Origin: Spirochaetes bacterium ADurb.BinA120 | GTDB taxonomy: Bacteria > Spirochaetota > UBA4802 > UBA5368 | DNA: 58,138 nt | Direction: 5' to 3' | NCBI GenBank assembly: GCA_002069125.1 | Contig: MVZN01000014.1 | Location: 1 to 58,138 of the forward strand | Shown: piece after piece, positions 1-9,493 of the stretch | How positions within the stretch are numbered: position 1 is the stretch's first letter | Layout: each line of letters opens with the position of its first letter | Notes under the pieces: generated by a model | Databases searched by the model: none | Seen by the model: the letters and a program-made list of their open reading frames with translations, nothing else | What the model was told of the DNA's origin: nothing | Translations under genes and position numbers: made by a program

Positions 1-780
1 ACGATAATAACGCCGGAAAAAATCAAGGAAAAAATCACGGCAATGCTTTCGGCCGCCGACATACCTCTTCGCGCCACCGAATTTATGGCAGGCGTTTTCT
101 TTCTTTCCACGGTTCCGCTAATAATTGTCTGCCTGCTGTTAAAAAGGCTCGCCCTGGGACTTATGATATCGGCCGTTTTCGGTTATGCGCCTTTCATATG
201 GGTCGCCATGAAAAAATCAAAAAAACGCCAGCTATTCGCGGGGCTGCTATTAGACACCCTCGGCATCATATCTAACGCCCTGAAAGCCGGTTATTCGTTC
301 ATGCAGGCCATAGAACTCATAACCAGGGAATCGCCATATCCGATTTCCACAGAGTTCAAGAAAGTCCTTCGCGAAAACGCCGTAGGCGTCCCGCTCGAAA
401 CGTCTCTTGAAAACATGGCGCAAAGGCTCGAAAACGATGATTTCGACCTGCTGGTCACGGTCGTTCTAATTCAAAGGGAAGTCGGCGGAAACCTCGCGGA
501 CGTGCTCGACCAGATTTCAGAAACCATAAGGGAACGAATTAAAATAAAAGGGCAGATAGTAACGCTTACTTCCCAGGCGCGAATGGGCGGCTACGTCATA
601 ACGGGCCTTCCTATTTTCCTGGGATTCGCGATATTCGCCTTGAACCCCGATTATTTCGTCAATAAATTTCTGCTCGCCGACGTCAACGGCTTTAAAGGCT
701 GGTACACGCTGGTATTTTGCGGAATGATGATGGGCTGCGGCTCCTTTATAATAAAAAAAATTACCGACATAGACGTATAA
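1..780 (+). CDS. tadB: TadB-like inner-membrane protein of a Tad/type II secretion system (5' truncated)
   Basis: The frame is open from base 1 (Thr-Ile-Ile-Thr-Pro...), so the N-terminus lies outside the window; the first internal ATG is at 43. About 259 residues remain, against roughly 300 for TadB. Two hydrophobic segments lie near the N-terminal end of what remains and two at the C-terminus. Between them is the helical GspF/T2SSF domain, with the typical stretch Gly-Tyr-Ser-Phe-Met-Gln-Ala-Ile-Glu and the later motif REVGGNLADVLDQI. TadB and TadC are the platform proteins around which the TadA ATPase works in the inner membrane. TadC follows 26 nt downstream, so the pair is co-transcribed. 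The function rests on the family match and this pairing. Confidence 0.85.
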   Translation, partial: TIITPEKIKEKITAMLSAADIPLRATEFMAGVFFLSTVPLIIVCLLLKRLALGLMISAVFGYAPFIWVAMKKSKKRQLFAGLLLDTLGIISNALKAGYSFMQAIELITRESPYPISTEFKKVLRENAVGVPLETSLENMAQRLENDDFDLLVTVVLIQREVGGNLADVLDQISETIRERIKIKGQIVTLTSQARMGGYVITGLPIFLGFAIFALNPDYFVNKFLLADVNGFKGWYTLVFCGMMMGCGSFIIKKITDIDV

Positions 781-806
781 CCGAGCATTAACGGAGGAAT
801 TCTAAC

Positions 807-1742
807 ATGGATTTAACTTCCCTCATTTTAGTAGGGGCTATAATTTTAGCGGGCGTGATGTTTTTCATGCCGTCGCAAAAAAACGTCGTCGTTTCGCGCC
901 TCGAAGAATTTTCCGGCAAAAAAGAGGAAGGCGCAGGCCCTAAAGGCCAGCCGTCGATAGAAGACGAAGAACTGCAGAAATCTTTTTTCGACAGAATTAT
1001 AAAACCGATTTTGACGGGCGTAGCTAACGCGTTAAGCAAAAGAAACAAAGCCGATACCGCCTCGCAGCTAAAAAAAGAGCTGGCGCAGGCCGGAAATCCG
1101 GGCGGCCTTACGCCTACGGAATTCAACGTGCTTAAAATGCTGCTGATAGCAATCCCCGCGCCTCTTTTCGGGATTTTAGGTTTTTTTCTGGGCGTTCCGG
1201 TTAAAAACCTCGCGATCGGATGCCTGGTGATATTCATTCTCTGTTTCCTCGGCCCCCGTATATACGTTCAGCGGCTCGTTGAATTCAGAAAATATATGAT
1301 ACAGAAATCGCTTCCCGACTGCCTCGACCTTCTTTGCGTATCGGTAGAAGCGGGCCTCGGGTTCGACATAGCCCTGGCCAAGCTCGTCACCAAGTTCAAA
1401 GGCCCTCTGGGTGAAGAACTTAAAGCAGTCCTTCAGGAAATGCAGATGGGCCGCAGCCGCCGCGAGGCATTCAAAGCCCTTTCCGATAAAATGGAAGTCG
1501 AAGACCTCTCGGCTTTTATTTCGGCGCTTATACAGGCCGATCAGCTGGGCGTTTCGGTGTCTAAAATTTTAAAAATACAGTCGGCGCAAGCCCGTTTGAA
1601 AAAAAGGCAGCGCGCGGAACAGCTCGCCATGCAGGCGCCCGTCAAAATGCTTTTTCCGATGGTCGGCTGCATATTTCCGACTATAATGGTCGTTCTGCTC
1701 GGCGGCGTCGTGTTCGAATTCATTAAAAATTTCCCTAGATAG
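807..1742 (+). CDS. tadC: TadC-like platform protein, type II secretion F domain
   Basis: This 311-residue protein starts at an ATG preceded by GGAGG. An N-terminal hydrophobic helix is followed by a charged cytoplasmic stretch, two more hydrophobic segments around residues 115-150, the T2SSF domain (about 165-290; Cys-Leu-Asp-Leu-Leu-Cys and GLGFDIAL motifs), and a C-terminal hydrophobic helix. The length is normal for TadC. With TadB it forms the inner-membrane platform of a Tad pilus. It is followed within 15 nt by a DUF192 gene and then by a CpaE-like gene, as in tad loci. The TadA ATPase and Flp pilin are not in the window and probably lie upstream. Confidence 0.86.
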   Translation: MDLTSLILVGAIILAGVMFFMPSQKNVVVSRLEEFSGKKEEGAGPKGQPSIEDEELQKSFFDRIIKPILTGVANALSKRNKADTASQLKKELAQAGNPGGLTPTEFNVLKMLLIAIPAPLFGILGFFLGVPVKNLAIGCLVIFILCFLGPRIYVQRLVEFRKYMIQKSLPDCLDLLCVSVEAGLGFDIALAKLVTKFKGPLGEELKAVLQEMQMGRSRREAFKALSDKMEVEDLSAFISALIQADQLGVSVSKILKIQSAQARLKKRQRAEQLAMQAPVKMLFPMVGCIFPTIMVVLLGGVVFEFIKNFPR

Positions 1743-1756
1743 CAGGGTATTATAAA

Positions 1757-2104
1757 ATGCTTAAAATCGAAAAATCTGACGGAACTATAATTTCAAACAG
1801 AATATCGAACTGTGATTCGTTTTTTAAAAGGGCGATGGGACTCATGTTTAAAACGCGGCTCGAAGATTGCGACGGAATCCTTCTTACGCCCTGCTCATCG
1901 ATACATACGTTCTTTATGAAAATGGAAATAGATTGTTTTTTTTTAAGCAGGGAAAATAAAATTTTAAAAATTATCCGACGGATGGGGCCTTCAAAATTAT
2001 CCGGTTTTATAAAAGGCTGCCATAGCGTGCTCGAGTTTCCGAGCGGCTTCTCCGGCGCGCAATCTCTTACGGAAGGCGAAAATTTGAAAATAAATATAAG
2101 TTAA
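1757..2104 (+). CDS. DUF192 family protein
   Basis: This 115-residue protein matches the DUF192 fold. It has the characteristic RAMGLMF motif near residue 25, followed by a stretch ending in His-Thr-Phe-Phe-Met-Lys (the usual signature is HTFFMR/W). The pattern is conserved but the biochemical role of the family is unknown. Many members are secreted, but this one has no signal peptide. It sits between tadC and the cNMP-CpaE fusion with gaps of about 14 nt each, so it is translated within the tad operon. DUF192 genes are often found next to tad genes, which hints at a role in pilus assembly or its control. Confidence 0.8.
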   Translation: MLKIEKSDGTIISNRISNCDSFFKRAMGLMFKTRLEDCDGILLTPCSSIHTFFMKMEIDCFFLSRENKILKIIRRMGPSKLSGFIKGCHSVLEFPSGFSGAQSLTEGENLKINIS

Positions 2105-2118
2105 CATAAGGAGTTATT

Positions 2119-3333
2119 ATGGATTTAAAACAAATTCCTATTTTTTCAAGCCTGAACGACAGCCATGTTGAAAAAATCAAGGAGATCGTCGAAGAGATAA
2201 GCATGCCGAAAGGCGCCTCCATATTCAAACAGGGCGATTTCGGCGACGCGTTTTATATAGTAATCAGCGGAAAAGTCAAAATATCCAAAATAGAAGACGG
2301 CGAAGACAAAACGCTCGCGGTCCTCAAAGAAGGCGAATTTTTCGGCGAAATGGCGTTGCTCGAAGAAGCGCCCCGGTCGGCTTCGGCAAGCTGCGCCGAC
2401 GATTGCAAGCTCTATAAAATAACCCAGAAGAACTTCGGCTATATAATGCTTTTAAATCCGGCTATATCGCTGAAAATAATGCGCTTTATGAGCGACCGCG
2501 TCAGAAAATCATCCGTAGCGGCTACGGTGGCGGAAAAAGAAGGAAAGATCATCTCGTTTTTCGCGCCCAAGGGCGGAGCCGGCTGCTCCACTTTCTCGGC
2601 CAACTTCGCTTACGGCCTTTCCATGAATAAAGACCTCCGGGTCCTGCTGGTAGATCTCGATCTCGAATTCGGCTCGCTGGACATGATTCTGGATTCAAAA
2701 TACGATAAAACCATCGCCGACATTGTCAAAGAAGTCGAAATCAAAAACTACGAAAACATATCGCAATTTCTCGCGCCCACGGGCGATAATCTCAAGCTTA
2801 TGCTCGCGCCTAAAAAACCCGAAGAGGCCGAACTCGTCAAAGTAAAAGTCGTCAAGGAAATTCTCGAAGTTTTAAAAGGGTATTTCGATTATATAATAAT
2901 CGACACTCCTTCTTCTTTCACCGATCATACGCTTATGTCTCTCGACGTCGCGTACCGCATAGTCGTGGTGATAAATTCCGATATCCTCTGCCTCAGAAAC
3001 ACCCGCAAATGTTTCGAGGTTATGAAAAGCCTCGAATATCCAGAAAATAAAATAATCACCGTGCTCAACCGCGACGACAATCTTTCCTCGATGCCGCCCG
3101 AAGAAATCGAAAAATTCATTAAAACCAAGGTTTCGCATACAATTCCCAACGAATATATAACTATGCGCAAATCCACGGACATGGGAGTTCCTTTCCTTAA
3201 AAACGCTCCGGCTTCGCCCGTAACTTCCAAATTCCTGGAAATGATAAATAAGATAGCGAACCAGAGCCTTCAGGTGCCGAAAGCTGAAACGAATTTCTTC
3301 GACTCGCTGAAAAATCTTGTAATGGGAAAATAA
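2119..3333 (+). CDS. Cyclic-nucleotide-binding domain fused to CpaE/TadZ-like ParA ATPase
   Basis: This is a 404-residue fusion. Residues about 1-130 form a CAP/cNMP-binding domain (GDFGDAFYIV, then GEFFGEMALL followed by an Arg-Ser-Ala-Ser phosphate-cassette-like segment), but without the helix-turn-helix of a Crp regulator. Residues about 140-375 form a ParA/MinD-type ATPase with a deviant Walker A loop (KGGAGCST, 151-158) and a Walker B region (LLVDLDLEFGSLD). CpaE/TadZ proteins localise Tad pilus machinery at the pole. Here the usual receiver-like N-terminal domain is replaced by a cNMP sensor, which suggests ligand-dependent placement or activity. The start ATG has AAGGAG upstream. Whether it binds cAMP, cGMP or something else cannot be told. 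Confidence 0.82.
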   Translation: MDLKQIPIFSSLNDSHVEKIKEIVEEISMPKGASIFKQGDFGDAFYIVISGKVKISKIEDGEDKTLAVLKEGEFFGEMALLEEAPRSASASCADDCKLYKITQKNFGYIMLLNPAISLKIMRFMSDRVRKSSVAATVAEKEGKIISFFAPKGGAGCSTFSANFAYGLSMNKDLRVLLVDLDLEFGSLDMILDSKYDKTIADIVKEVEIKNYENISQFLAPTGDNLKLMLAPKKPEEAELVKVKVVKEILEVLKGYFDYIIIDTPSSFTDHTLMSLDVAYRIVVVINSDILCLRNTRKCFEVMKSLEYPENKIITVLNRDDNLSSMPPEEIEKFIKTKVSHTIPNEYITMRKSTDMGVPFLKNAPASPVTSKFLEMINKIANQSLQVPKAETNFFDSLKNLVMGK

Positions 3334-3353
3334 CAGTCTGGAATATTGCCGTA

Positions 3354-4505
3354 ATGCATTTATACATACATATACCCTTCTGCCTTAAAAAGTGCTCTTA
3401 TTGCGACTTCGCCTCTTACGGCATCGATTATTTCAACGGCGTTCCGCCTCTTTCGGATTACTTCGAAGCGCTCAGGATGGAAATCGATTTAAGGACGGCA
3501 TCTTTTGAGGCAAAGCCCGCGGCGGAAACCATATACTTCGGCGGCGGCACTCCGGGCGTCGGCGGAATAGAAAACATCGTTAAAACGCTGGATCTTTTAA
3601 AGGATAAATTCATAACGGACGAAAGCTGCGAAATAACGGTAGAAACCAATCCCAGAATTTTCGACGCGGCCGGCTACGGCAAACTTCGCGAAGCGGGTTT
3701 CAACCGGATATCCATAGGCATGCAGAGCGGCGACGATAAAGTTCTCGCGCTTCTCGGCCGCGTCCACGACGCATCCGAAGCTTTAAGGGCCCTCGCGCTG
3801 GCCCGAGAGGCCGGGTTTAAAAATATAAGCGCCGATTTTATGACGGCGATTCCATATAAAAAAGGCGAAAATTATCAAAAATCCGACTTTGCGGCCATAG
3901 GCGAGCTTCAATTAGATCACGTGTCGATTTATCAGTTTTCGGTATGCGAAAACACGCCGGTGCATTCCATGGTAAAAAGCGGCGAATTAATCGAACTAAG
4001 CGACGAAGAGGCCGCCGAAGAATATTTAAGCGTTTGCTCGCAACTTTTAAAAGCCGGTTTTATACATTACGAAGTCTCCAATTTCGCCAGAAACCGTAAT
4101 TTCATTTCCAGGCACAACCGCTCTTACTGGCGGAAAGAAGACTATATGGGATTCGGGGCCGGAGCGGTTTCCACGCTCGGCGCTATAAGACAGCAAAATA
4201 GCGGCGGGGTTTTTGAATATATCGGCGGGGTCGGAACTCAAAATTATTACCTGCTCGAAACATTGAGCGGGCCGGATCTGCTGCTCGAAACTATAATGCT
4301 GGCGCTAAGAACGGACGAAGGCCTTAGAAAAAACGCCATTACGCCTGAAATTTTCGATAAAATCCATGGCGACCCCAAAATTATCTCTCTGGCCGAAAAC
4401 GGATTATTAATACTAAAAAAGGAAAATATAGCATTAACCGATGCGGGTTTTCTGGTAATGAATAAAATCGCTTTAATCGTCGAAGAAATAGCGGTTTTAA
4501 AATAA
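3354..4505 (+). CDS. hemW: HemW-like radical SAM protein (haem chaperone)
   Basis: This 383-residue protein has the radical SAM CX3CX2C cluster at Cys10, Cys14 and Cys17 (IPFCLKKCSYC), then YFGGGTPG, a SAM-binding GGGTP motif. It also has SIGMQSGD and the late HNRSYW motif, typical of HemW/HemN-like proteins. True oxygen-independent coproporphyrinogen oxidase HemN is longer; the HemW branch is thought to carry haem to respiratory enzymes. The upstream SD is weak. It lies 20 nt after the cNMP-CpaE gene with no visible terminator, so it may share that transcript, without an obvious functional link. Confidence 0.9.
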   Translation: MHLYIHIPFCLKKCSYCDFASYGIDYFNGVPPLSDYFEALRMEIDLRTASFEAKPAAETIYFGGGTPGVGGIENIVKTLDLLKDKFITDESCEITVETNPRIFDAAGYGKLREAGFNRISIGMQSGDDKVLALLGRVHDASEALRALALAREAGFKNISADFMTAIPYKKGENYQKSDFAAIGELQLDHVSIYQFSVCENTPVHSMVKSGELIELSDEEAAEEYLSVCSQLLKAGFIHYEVSNFARNRNFISRHNRSYWRKEDYMGFGAGAVSTLGAIRQQNSGGVFEYIGGVGTQNYYLLETLSGPDLLLETIMLALRTDEGLRKNAITPEIFDKIHGDPKIISLAENGLLILKKENIALTDAGFLVMNKIALIVEEIAVLK

Positions 4506-4532
4506 AACGCCCGCAAAAGGATATCGGTTAAT

Positions 4533-4573
4533 AAAAGGAGTTTTTATGCTCGATAAAAAAAAGGAGTTTTTAT
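4533..4573 (+). repeat. Direct duplication of a Shine-Dalgarno/start segment
   Basis: A 15-base segment (AAAAGGAGTTTTTAT) occurs at 4533-4547 and again, identical, at 4559-4573, a period of 26. The first copy provides the ribosome site and ATG of the TPR gene. The second copy lies inside the first codons of that gene and reads ATC where the first has ATG. It looks like a small tandem duplication of a translation-initiation region. Confidence 0.8.
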
Positions 4574-6081
4574 CGCTTCCGGCTGGCGCGATAATGGCTT
4601 TTGCGCTCTTCGCCGCGGCCGGAGGGGCCGTTTTGTCTCCGCAGACGGCCGCCGTGTGCCGCGCGGAAACCGTCACGCTGACCGATAACGTTTTTTTAAA
4701 TCTGGTCAAATATTACGCCAAAAACGGCGATATCGAAAGAGCGATGCTCGAGCTCAAAAAGCTCAGGCAGATGAGCCCCGAAAACGTCGAATATAAAAAA
4801 TTCGAAGAGGTCCTCAGGGCCGAAAACGAAAAATGGAGCCAGGCCGTTCCGTCGCCGGAATCCACGGCGGACGGGCGCGGGGCCGCCGAAACGCCGGCGT
4901 CTCCCAGACAGCTTCCTGCCTCTAATTTTACCGCCGAAGACGATCTGCCCAGGGAAGTCGTCGAAAAAAACGCCCTGCTGGCAAAAGGCCGCCTCAGATA
5001 CGTCTACGAACTCATAGGCCGCGGCGAACAAACGCAGGCTATTTCAAAGCTTCGCGAAATCACTTCGGCGGAGCCGCGTTTTTATGAGGCCAACAGCCTC
5101 CTCGGCGATTTATACCTCGGCAGAAAAAATTACGAAGACGCGCTGCGCGCCTTCCAGAATGCTATAAACACCAGGCAGGACGCCGAAACTAATTACAAAC
5201 TCGGCGTCTGCTACAAAGCCCTCAACGATATAGACAACGCCATCATCCGTTTCGACACGGCCGTACGCATGAAGCCGCTGCACGAAATGGCTAACTTAAA
5301 TCTGGCCAATATCTGGAGGTTCCGAAAAAACTTCAAGCTGGCTAAAGGCTATTACGAACAAGCGCTTAAAGCCAACTCCCGCCTGGCCGAAGCGCACCTG
5401 GGCATGGCCGACTGCATTTACAACGAAGGCAATATAGACGAAGCCACGCGGGCTTACGCCTTTATCGTAACCAATTTTCCGGGCGAATACAGTGGATACC
5501 TCGGCCTGGCAAGGATTCTCATACACAACGGCCAGCACAAGGAGGCTAAAGTAGCCATCCTCAAAGCCCGTGAAATCGCGCCGCAGAACTCGCAGATTTA
5601 TGAAATGCTCGGAATTCTCGCTTACAGCCAGAAAGACGGAAAAACCGCCGTGGAAAATTTTAAAAGAGCCGTGATGCTCGATTCTAACAGTATAACGGCC
5701 TATCAGAGCCTCATAAACATATTAATCGACGAGAAAAAATTCGAGGAAGCCCTTACGCAGATAAAAAACTGCCTGGTTAAATTTCCGGCCAACCCGAGAT
5801 TATATTATCTGGCCGGCATAATTTATTCAGGCTTCAAAAACGACGAAATGGCTTTAAAAAATCTTATGGAGTCTTATAAACTGGACCCGGAGAATATCGA
5901 GGTAATCCTCGCCCTCGCCATTTTACAGGAAAAAAAGTTCCGCTATAAAGAGTCCCTCGAAAAATACCGCGAAGCGCTTTTAATAGCTGAAGAGAACAAA
6001 GATATGCGCTACATTAACAATATCCACGAACGGATCGATTCCCTGGAGAAACAAGTTGAAAAGTACTCTGAAAATAAATAA
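4546..6081 (+). CDS. Secreted or membrane-anchored TPR-repeat protein
   Basis: This protein has 511 residues. The N-terminus is a Lys-rich start followed by a hydrophobic Ala/Gly stretch (about 13-33), then a small-residue region resembling a signal peptidase site before Ala-Glu-Thr. Residues about 50-90 and 155-500 are tetratricopeptide helices with the usual Ala/Gly/Pro spacing (for example YKLGVCYKALNDIDNAI, AYIVTNFPGEYSGYL). About nine repeats can be counted by eye. Such proteins are periplasmic scaffolds; no enzymatic motif is seen. Its last 26 nt overlap the next gene, suggesting translational coupling. The start ATG at 4546 has AAGGAG seven bases upstream. A role in envelope or pilus assembly is only a guess from the locus. 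Confidence 0.75.
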   Translation: MLDKKKEFLSLPAGAIMAFALFAAAGGAVLSPQTAAVCRAETVTLTDNVFLNLVKYYAKNGDIERAMLELKKLRQMSPENVEYKKFEEVLRAENEKWSQAVPSPESTADGRGAAETPASPRQLPASNFTAEDDLPREVVEKNALLAKGRLRYVYELIGRGEQTQAISKLREITSAEPRFYEANSLLGDLYLGRKNYEDALRAFQNAINTRQDAETNYKLGVCYKALNDIDNAIIRFDTAVRMKPLHEMANLNLANIWRFRKNFKLAKGYYEQALKANSRLAEAHLGMADCIYNEGNIDEATRAYAFIVTNFPGEYSGYLGLARILIHNGQHKEAKVAILKAREIAPQNSQIYEMLGILAYSQKDGKTAVENFKRAVMLDSNSITAYQSLINILIDEKKFEEALTQIKNCLVKFPANPRLYYLAGIIYSGFKNDEMALKNLMESYKLDPENIEVILALAILQEKKFRYKESLEKYREALLIAEENKDMRYINNIHERIDSLEKQVEKYSENK

Positions 6082-6583
6082 CCGGACGCGCCTGCTGGTG
6101 GAATGCTCGCTGGCGTGCGCCATGGGATACGTGCTCTCTTACATAAGAATATTCACCATGCCGCAGGGCGGTTCGGTGACTCTGGCCCCCGTTCCGATAC
6201 TGGCGTTATCGATAATTTCCGGAATAAAACCCGGAGCGGCCGCCGGGTTCGCTCTGGGCGTACTAAAAATCATTACCAGCGGCCATGTAATAGGCTGGGT
6301 TCAAGCCTTTATCGACTACCCGGCAGCCTACGCGCTTCTTTCGGCCGTAGCGCTCGCTCCCCGAAAGGACGTTTTGACGCTGGTAGTTTTTTCTATAGCG
6401 GCTTTCTGCTTAAAAACCGGCGCGCACGTTTATTCGGGATATCTGTTTTTCGGAGGAAGCCTTAAGACTTCCCTGGTTTATAATCTCTCATATTCTCTGC
6501 CGGAGCTGGCGCTATGCGTTCTGGCGCTTTACGCGCTCATCAAAAACGGCGCGGTATTCAGCGGGCGCATGAATAAAAATTAA
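6056..6583 (+). CDS. thiT: ThiT/YuaJ-like thiamine ECF transporter S-component
   Basis: This is a 175-residue, nearly all-helical membrane protein with about six hydrophobic segments. It contains the ThiT signature PQGGSVTLAP, which lines the thiamine site in characterised ThiT, and a later WVQAFIDYPAAYAL segment. S-components bind the vitamin and need the EcfA/EcfA'/EcfT module, which is absent here and probably shared from elsewhere in the genome. The start is a TTG with GGAG eight bases upstream. It overlaps the preceding TPR gene by 26 nt. No TPP riboswitch-like leader is visible, as expected for a gene translated from within an upstream CDS. Confidence 0.82.
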   Translation: MKSTLKINNRTRLLVECSLACAMGYVLSYIRIFTMPQGGSVTLAPVPILALSIISGIKPGAAAGFALGVLKIITSGHVIGWVQAFIDYPAAYALLSAVALAPRKDVLTLVVFSIAAFCLKTGAHVYSGYLFFGGSLKTSLVYNLSYSLPELALCVLALYALIKNGAVFSGRMNKN

Positions 6584-6604
6584 AAAGCCGATGGAGGTAA
6601 ATAA

Positions 6605-9493
6605 ATGCCTGCAGACCTGGATTATTTACTGCTTCAGTTAAATTCCACTAAAATTTCCGAAAAAAAGAAGGCCGTCGACGCTATCGAAAAAAGCGCATGC
6701 GTTCAGGCCGCGCCCGCGCTTATCGAAATCCTGGCATCCCACGGCGACGAACCTCTGAAAGCGCTCGCGGCGAAGACTCTCGGCTCGCTCAACTGCCTCG
6801 AGGCTGAAAGCGCGCTTTTAAACGCCATGGCAAGCGGCTCGGACGAAGTCTCTTATTTCGCCTCCCATTCCCTCGCCGCCATCAACCCCGACGGATGCGC
6901 CGAAAAAATTTACGGCCTCATGAAATCCAATGACTCCTTAAACGAAAAAGCTTTTTACTGGTACGCTCAAACCGTTGCGCGAATAGGCGGAAACGGGCTT
7001 TCTTATCTCGTGGACCTTCTGGAAGTTTCTTCATGGACCAAAAGAAGGATCATAGGCGATATTCTATCTGCGAATAGCGAGAGCGCCGAAACTTTTTTGA
7101 TAAACGGCCTCGGCGCGGGTAATCCCGACAGACGCTTCTGGTGCGCCAGCATACTCGGAAAGCTCGCCACGCGCGAAGCCGTCGAAGCGCTCGTAAAATA
7201 CGTCGACGACGAAAACGGCGACGTAAGGACCGCCGTAATAACATCGCTGGGGGAAATAGGCAGCAAGCAGGCTATCGAAGCGCTTAAAAAGAGCCTTAAA
7301 AGCCCGAGAAAAGAAGTAAGGCACAAATCCATAGAAGTTCTCGGGCGTTTCGGGGAAGAAATAATCGAGTCGCTCATAGAATCGCTGAGCGACGATTACT
7401 GGTATGTAAGGGACTGCGCGTGCAAAGCCCTCGCCAAGCTCGGCAGAAAAATCGTCCCCCACCTGGCGAAAGCCTACCGAAACGGCAACGAAGACATTAG
7501 AATATCGGCCATAAAAGCGCTTTCCGAAGCGGGGCTGGATTCTCTCGAAGTGCTTATCACGGCGCTTTCCGACGGTTACGAACCGATATGCAAAAAGGCG
7601 GCGGACGCCGTCGCCAAAATTGGAAAACCGGCCATGGAAAGGCTTATCGAAATTTACTCCGGCGCCGCGAGCTCCCAGCAGGTAAAAAGATGGGCCGTTT
7701 ACATAATGGGCGAAATAAGTTCGCACGGCCCTGAAAAAGCTATGACGCGCGCCATAATCGACGCCCTCTCGTCGAGGGAAATAACCATGAAATATACCGC
7801 GGTATGCGCTTTGAAAAACATAAGGGACGCCGCGACCATAGAAATTTTAATAGACCTGCTGGCGGACATCCATGAGGAAATAAGGGAAAAAGCGGTCGAA
7901 AATCTTTTGCATATGTCCGATTATTCCCTTCAATTTTTAATTAAATCATTAAATCACGAAAACTGGGTGGTCAGAAAAAATGCGGCTTACGTTCTGGGCC
8001 AGTTCGGCCCTGCGGCGATAGACGAACTTATGAAAGTGCTCGAGCACGGAAACGAAAATTCCCGCTATTGGGCTATAAAAGCTCTCGGCCAGATCGGCGT
8101 GGAGGCTTCTGCGCCTCTTTTAAAATCGCTCAACGATCCGGATTGGCAGGTGCGCAAAAATTCCGCCGATTCGCTCAGCGAAATAGGTTCCCAGGTCGTG
8201 AAGCCTCTTATAAACCAGCTTTTAAAAACTCTTCCCGAAGCAAATTCGAACCTTTTTTACTGGTCGAAATACGTTCTTATCAATATCGGCGAACAGTCGA
8301 TACCGTCCATCGCGAGGCTTCTTCAGACGCCCAGCGCACCGCTCAGGCTTCTGGCCGTGGGCGCGCTCGGAAAATTCACCAAAAAACGCGAAGCTTACCA
8401 GCTGATAAAAGAGGCCGTTTACGACGAAAACGGAGAAGTCGCCAGAAAAGCCGTAGAATGCCTGGGTGCGTTCAATGAAAACGAAGTGGCTTCGCTCCTT
8501 CTGAGCGTAGCCGAAAAAACCCCCGAAGACGACGAAATGAACCTGGCGATAGTCAACTCGCTTTCCAAACTCGAAGCCGAAGGCATTCTGGAATATCTTT
8601 ACAAAATGCTCAAATCTTCGAGATGGGTCATACGCCATAAAACTATAATCGCCCTGAACAACCTCACCGAAAAGCAGCGCGAAAAAATTGAAATAGACAG
8701 GTTAATCCCGGCGGCCGCCGACGAGGTGACCACGGTGGCTTCCGCCGCATCTTCTTTTCTGGCTTCGCTGGCGGGCGAAAAGGCCCAAATAGCCGTAGTG
8801 AGGCTTCTTAAAGAAAAAAAATTCGTGGAGCCGATCCTGGATTCGCTCATGCGCAATCCCCATTTCAAAAGCAAAGACCTCATTTTTTCTTTCATGAAAG
8901 ACAGGGAAAAGAAAATAAGGGCGAAAGCCGCCGCCATCATAGGCATTATCGGCAATAAGGGCGATATGCAGGCGTTGACTTCGGCGCTGGGCGACGACTT
9001 CGCCGAAGTCCGCATGGCCGCGCTTCATGCGATCAACATGATCAACTCCAGGCACTCGGAGCTTCCCGGAGCGCCTTTCGGCGCTTCTTCGAAAGCGGCC
9101 GTAATAGAAGAAACCGCCCCCGCCGGCGAAGCCGCGCAGTTTTATAAAGCCGGCCTGCATTACGCCAGGAACGGCGAAACGGAAAAAGCCATCATGGCTT
9201 ATCAGAAAGCTATTTCCATCGACCCGTTTTATGTGGAAGCTTACTGTAAGATCGGATTATTGCTCGAAGAAAAAGGCTATTACGAAAAAGCGTCGGTATT
9301 TCTAAAAAAAGCCATAGAGATTTCACCGGACTTCCCTCTGGCTCACCTTTATCTGGGCATCGTGCTGAGCATGATGGGACGCAATTTCGACGCGGTCGGG
9401 GAGCTGAAAAAAGTCGTCAAGCTCGATCCGGGATCGGAAATGGCCGAAACCGCGAAAAAAATAATTGAAAAAATCAAGAAAAATATAAGGTAA
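6605..9493 (+). CDS. Large HEAT-repeat protein with C-terminal TPR domain
   Basis: This protein has 962 residues and no signal peptide, so it is probably cytoplasmic. Residues about 5-810 are tandem HEAT/PBS-lyase-like repeats of about 31 residues, with recurring patterns such as VRKNAAYVLGQFG, VRDCACKALAKLG and VRKNSADSLSEIG. The Arg/Asp and Ala/Leu/Gly spacing marks the helix pairs. Residues about 843-960 are three TPRs (YQKAISIDPFYVEAY and similar). It starts with ATG after GGAGG. Its stop codon overlaps the miaA start by one base. HEAT-TPR combinations act as protein-binding scaffolds; the partner is unknown. Two further HEAT proteins lie at 19,331 and 22,071, so the family is expanded in this locus. 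Confidence 0.85.
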   Translation: MPADLDYLLLQLNSTKISEKKKAVDAIEKSACVQAAPALIEILASHGDEPLKALAAKTLGSLNCLEAESALLNAMASGSDEVSYFASHSLAAINPDGCAEKIYGLMKSNDSLNEKAFYWYAQTVARIGGNGLSYLVDLLEVSSWTKRRIIGDILSANSESAETFLINGLGAGNPDRRFWCASILGKLATREAVEALVKYVDDENGDVRTAVITSLGEIGSKQAIEALKKSLKSPRKEVRHKSIEVLGRFGEEIIESLIESLSDDYWYVRDCACKALAKLGRKIVPHLAKAYRNGNEDIRISAIKALSEAGLDSLEVLITALSDGYEPICKKAADAVAKIGKPAMERLIEIYSGAASSQQVKRWAVYIMGEISSHGPEKAMTRAIIDALSSREITMKYTAVCALKNIRDAATIEILIDLLADIHEEIREKAVENLLHMSDYSLQFLIKSLNHENWVVRKNAAYVLGQFGPAAIDELMKVLEHGNENSRYWAIKALGQIGVEASAPLLKSLNDPDWQVRKNSADSLSEIGSQVVKPLINQLLKTLPEANSNLFYWSKYVLINIGEQSIPSIARLLQTPSAPLRLLAVGALGKFTKKREAYQLIKEAVYDENGEVARKAVECLGAFNENEVASLLLSVAEKTPEDDEMNLAIVNSLSKLEAEGILEYLYKMLKSSRWVIRHKTIIALNNLTEKQREKIEIDRLIPAAADEVTTVASAASSFLASLAGEKAQIAVVRLLKEKKFVEPILDSLMRNPHFKSKDLIFSFMKDREKKIRAKAAAIIGIIGNKGDMQALTSALGDDFAEVRMAALHAINMINSRHSELPGAPFGASSKAAVIEETAPAGEAAQFYKAGLHYARNGETEKAIMAYQKAISIDPFYVEAYCKIGLLLEEKGYYEKASVFLKKAIEISPDFPLAHLYLGIVLSMMGRNFDAVGELKKVVKLDPGSEMAETAKKIIEKIKKNIR

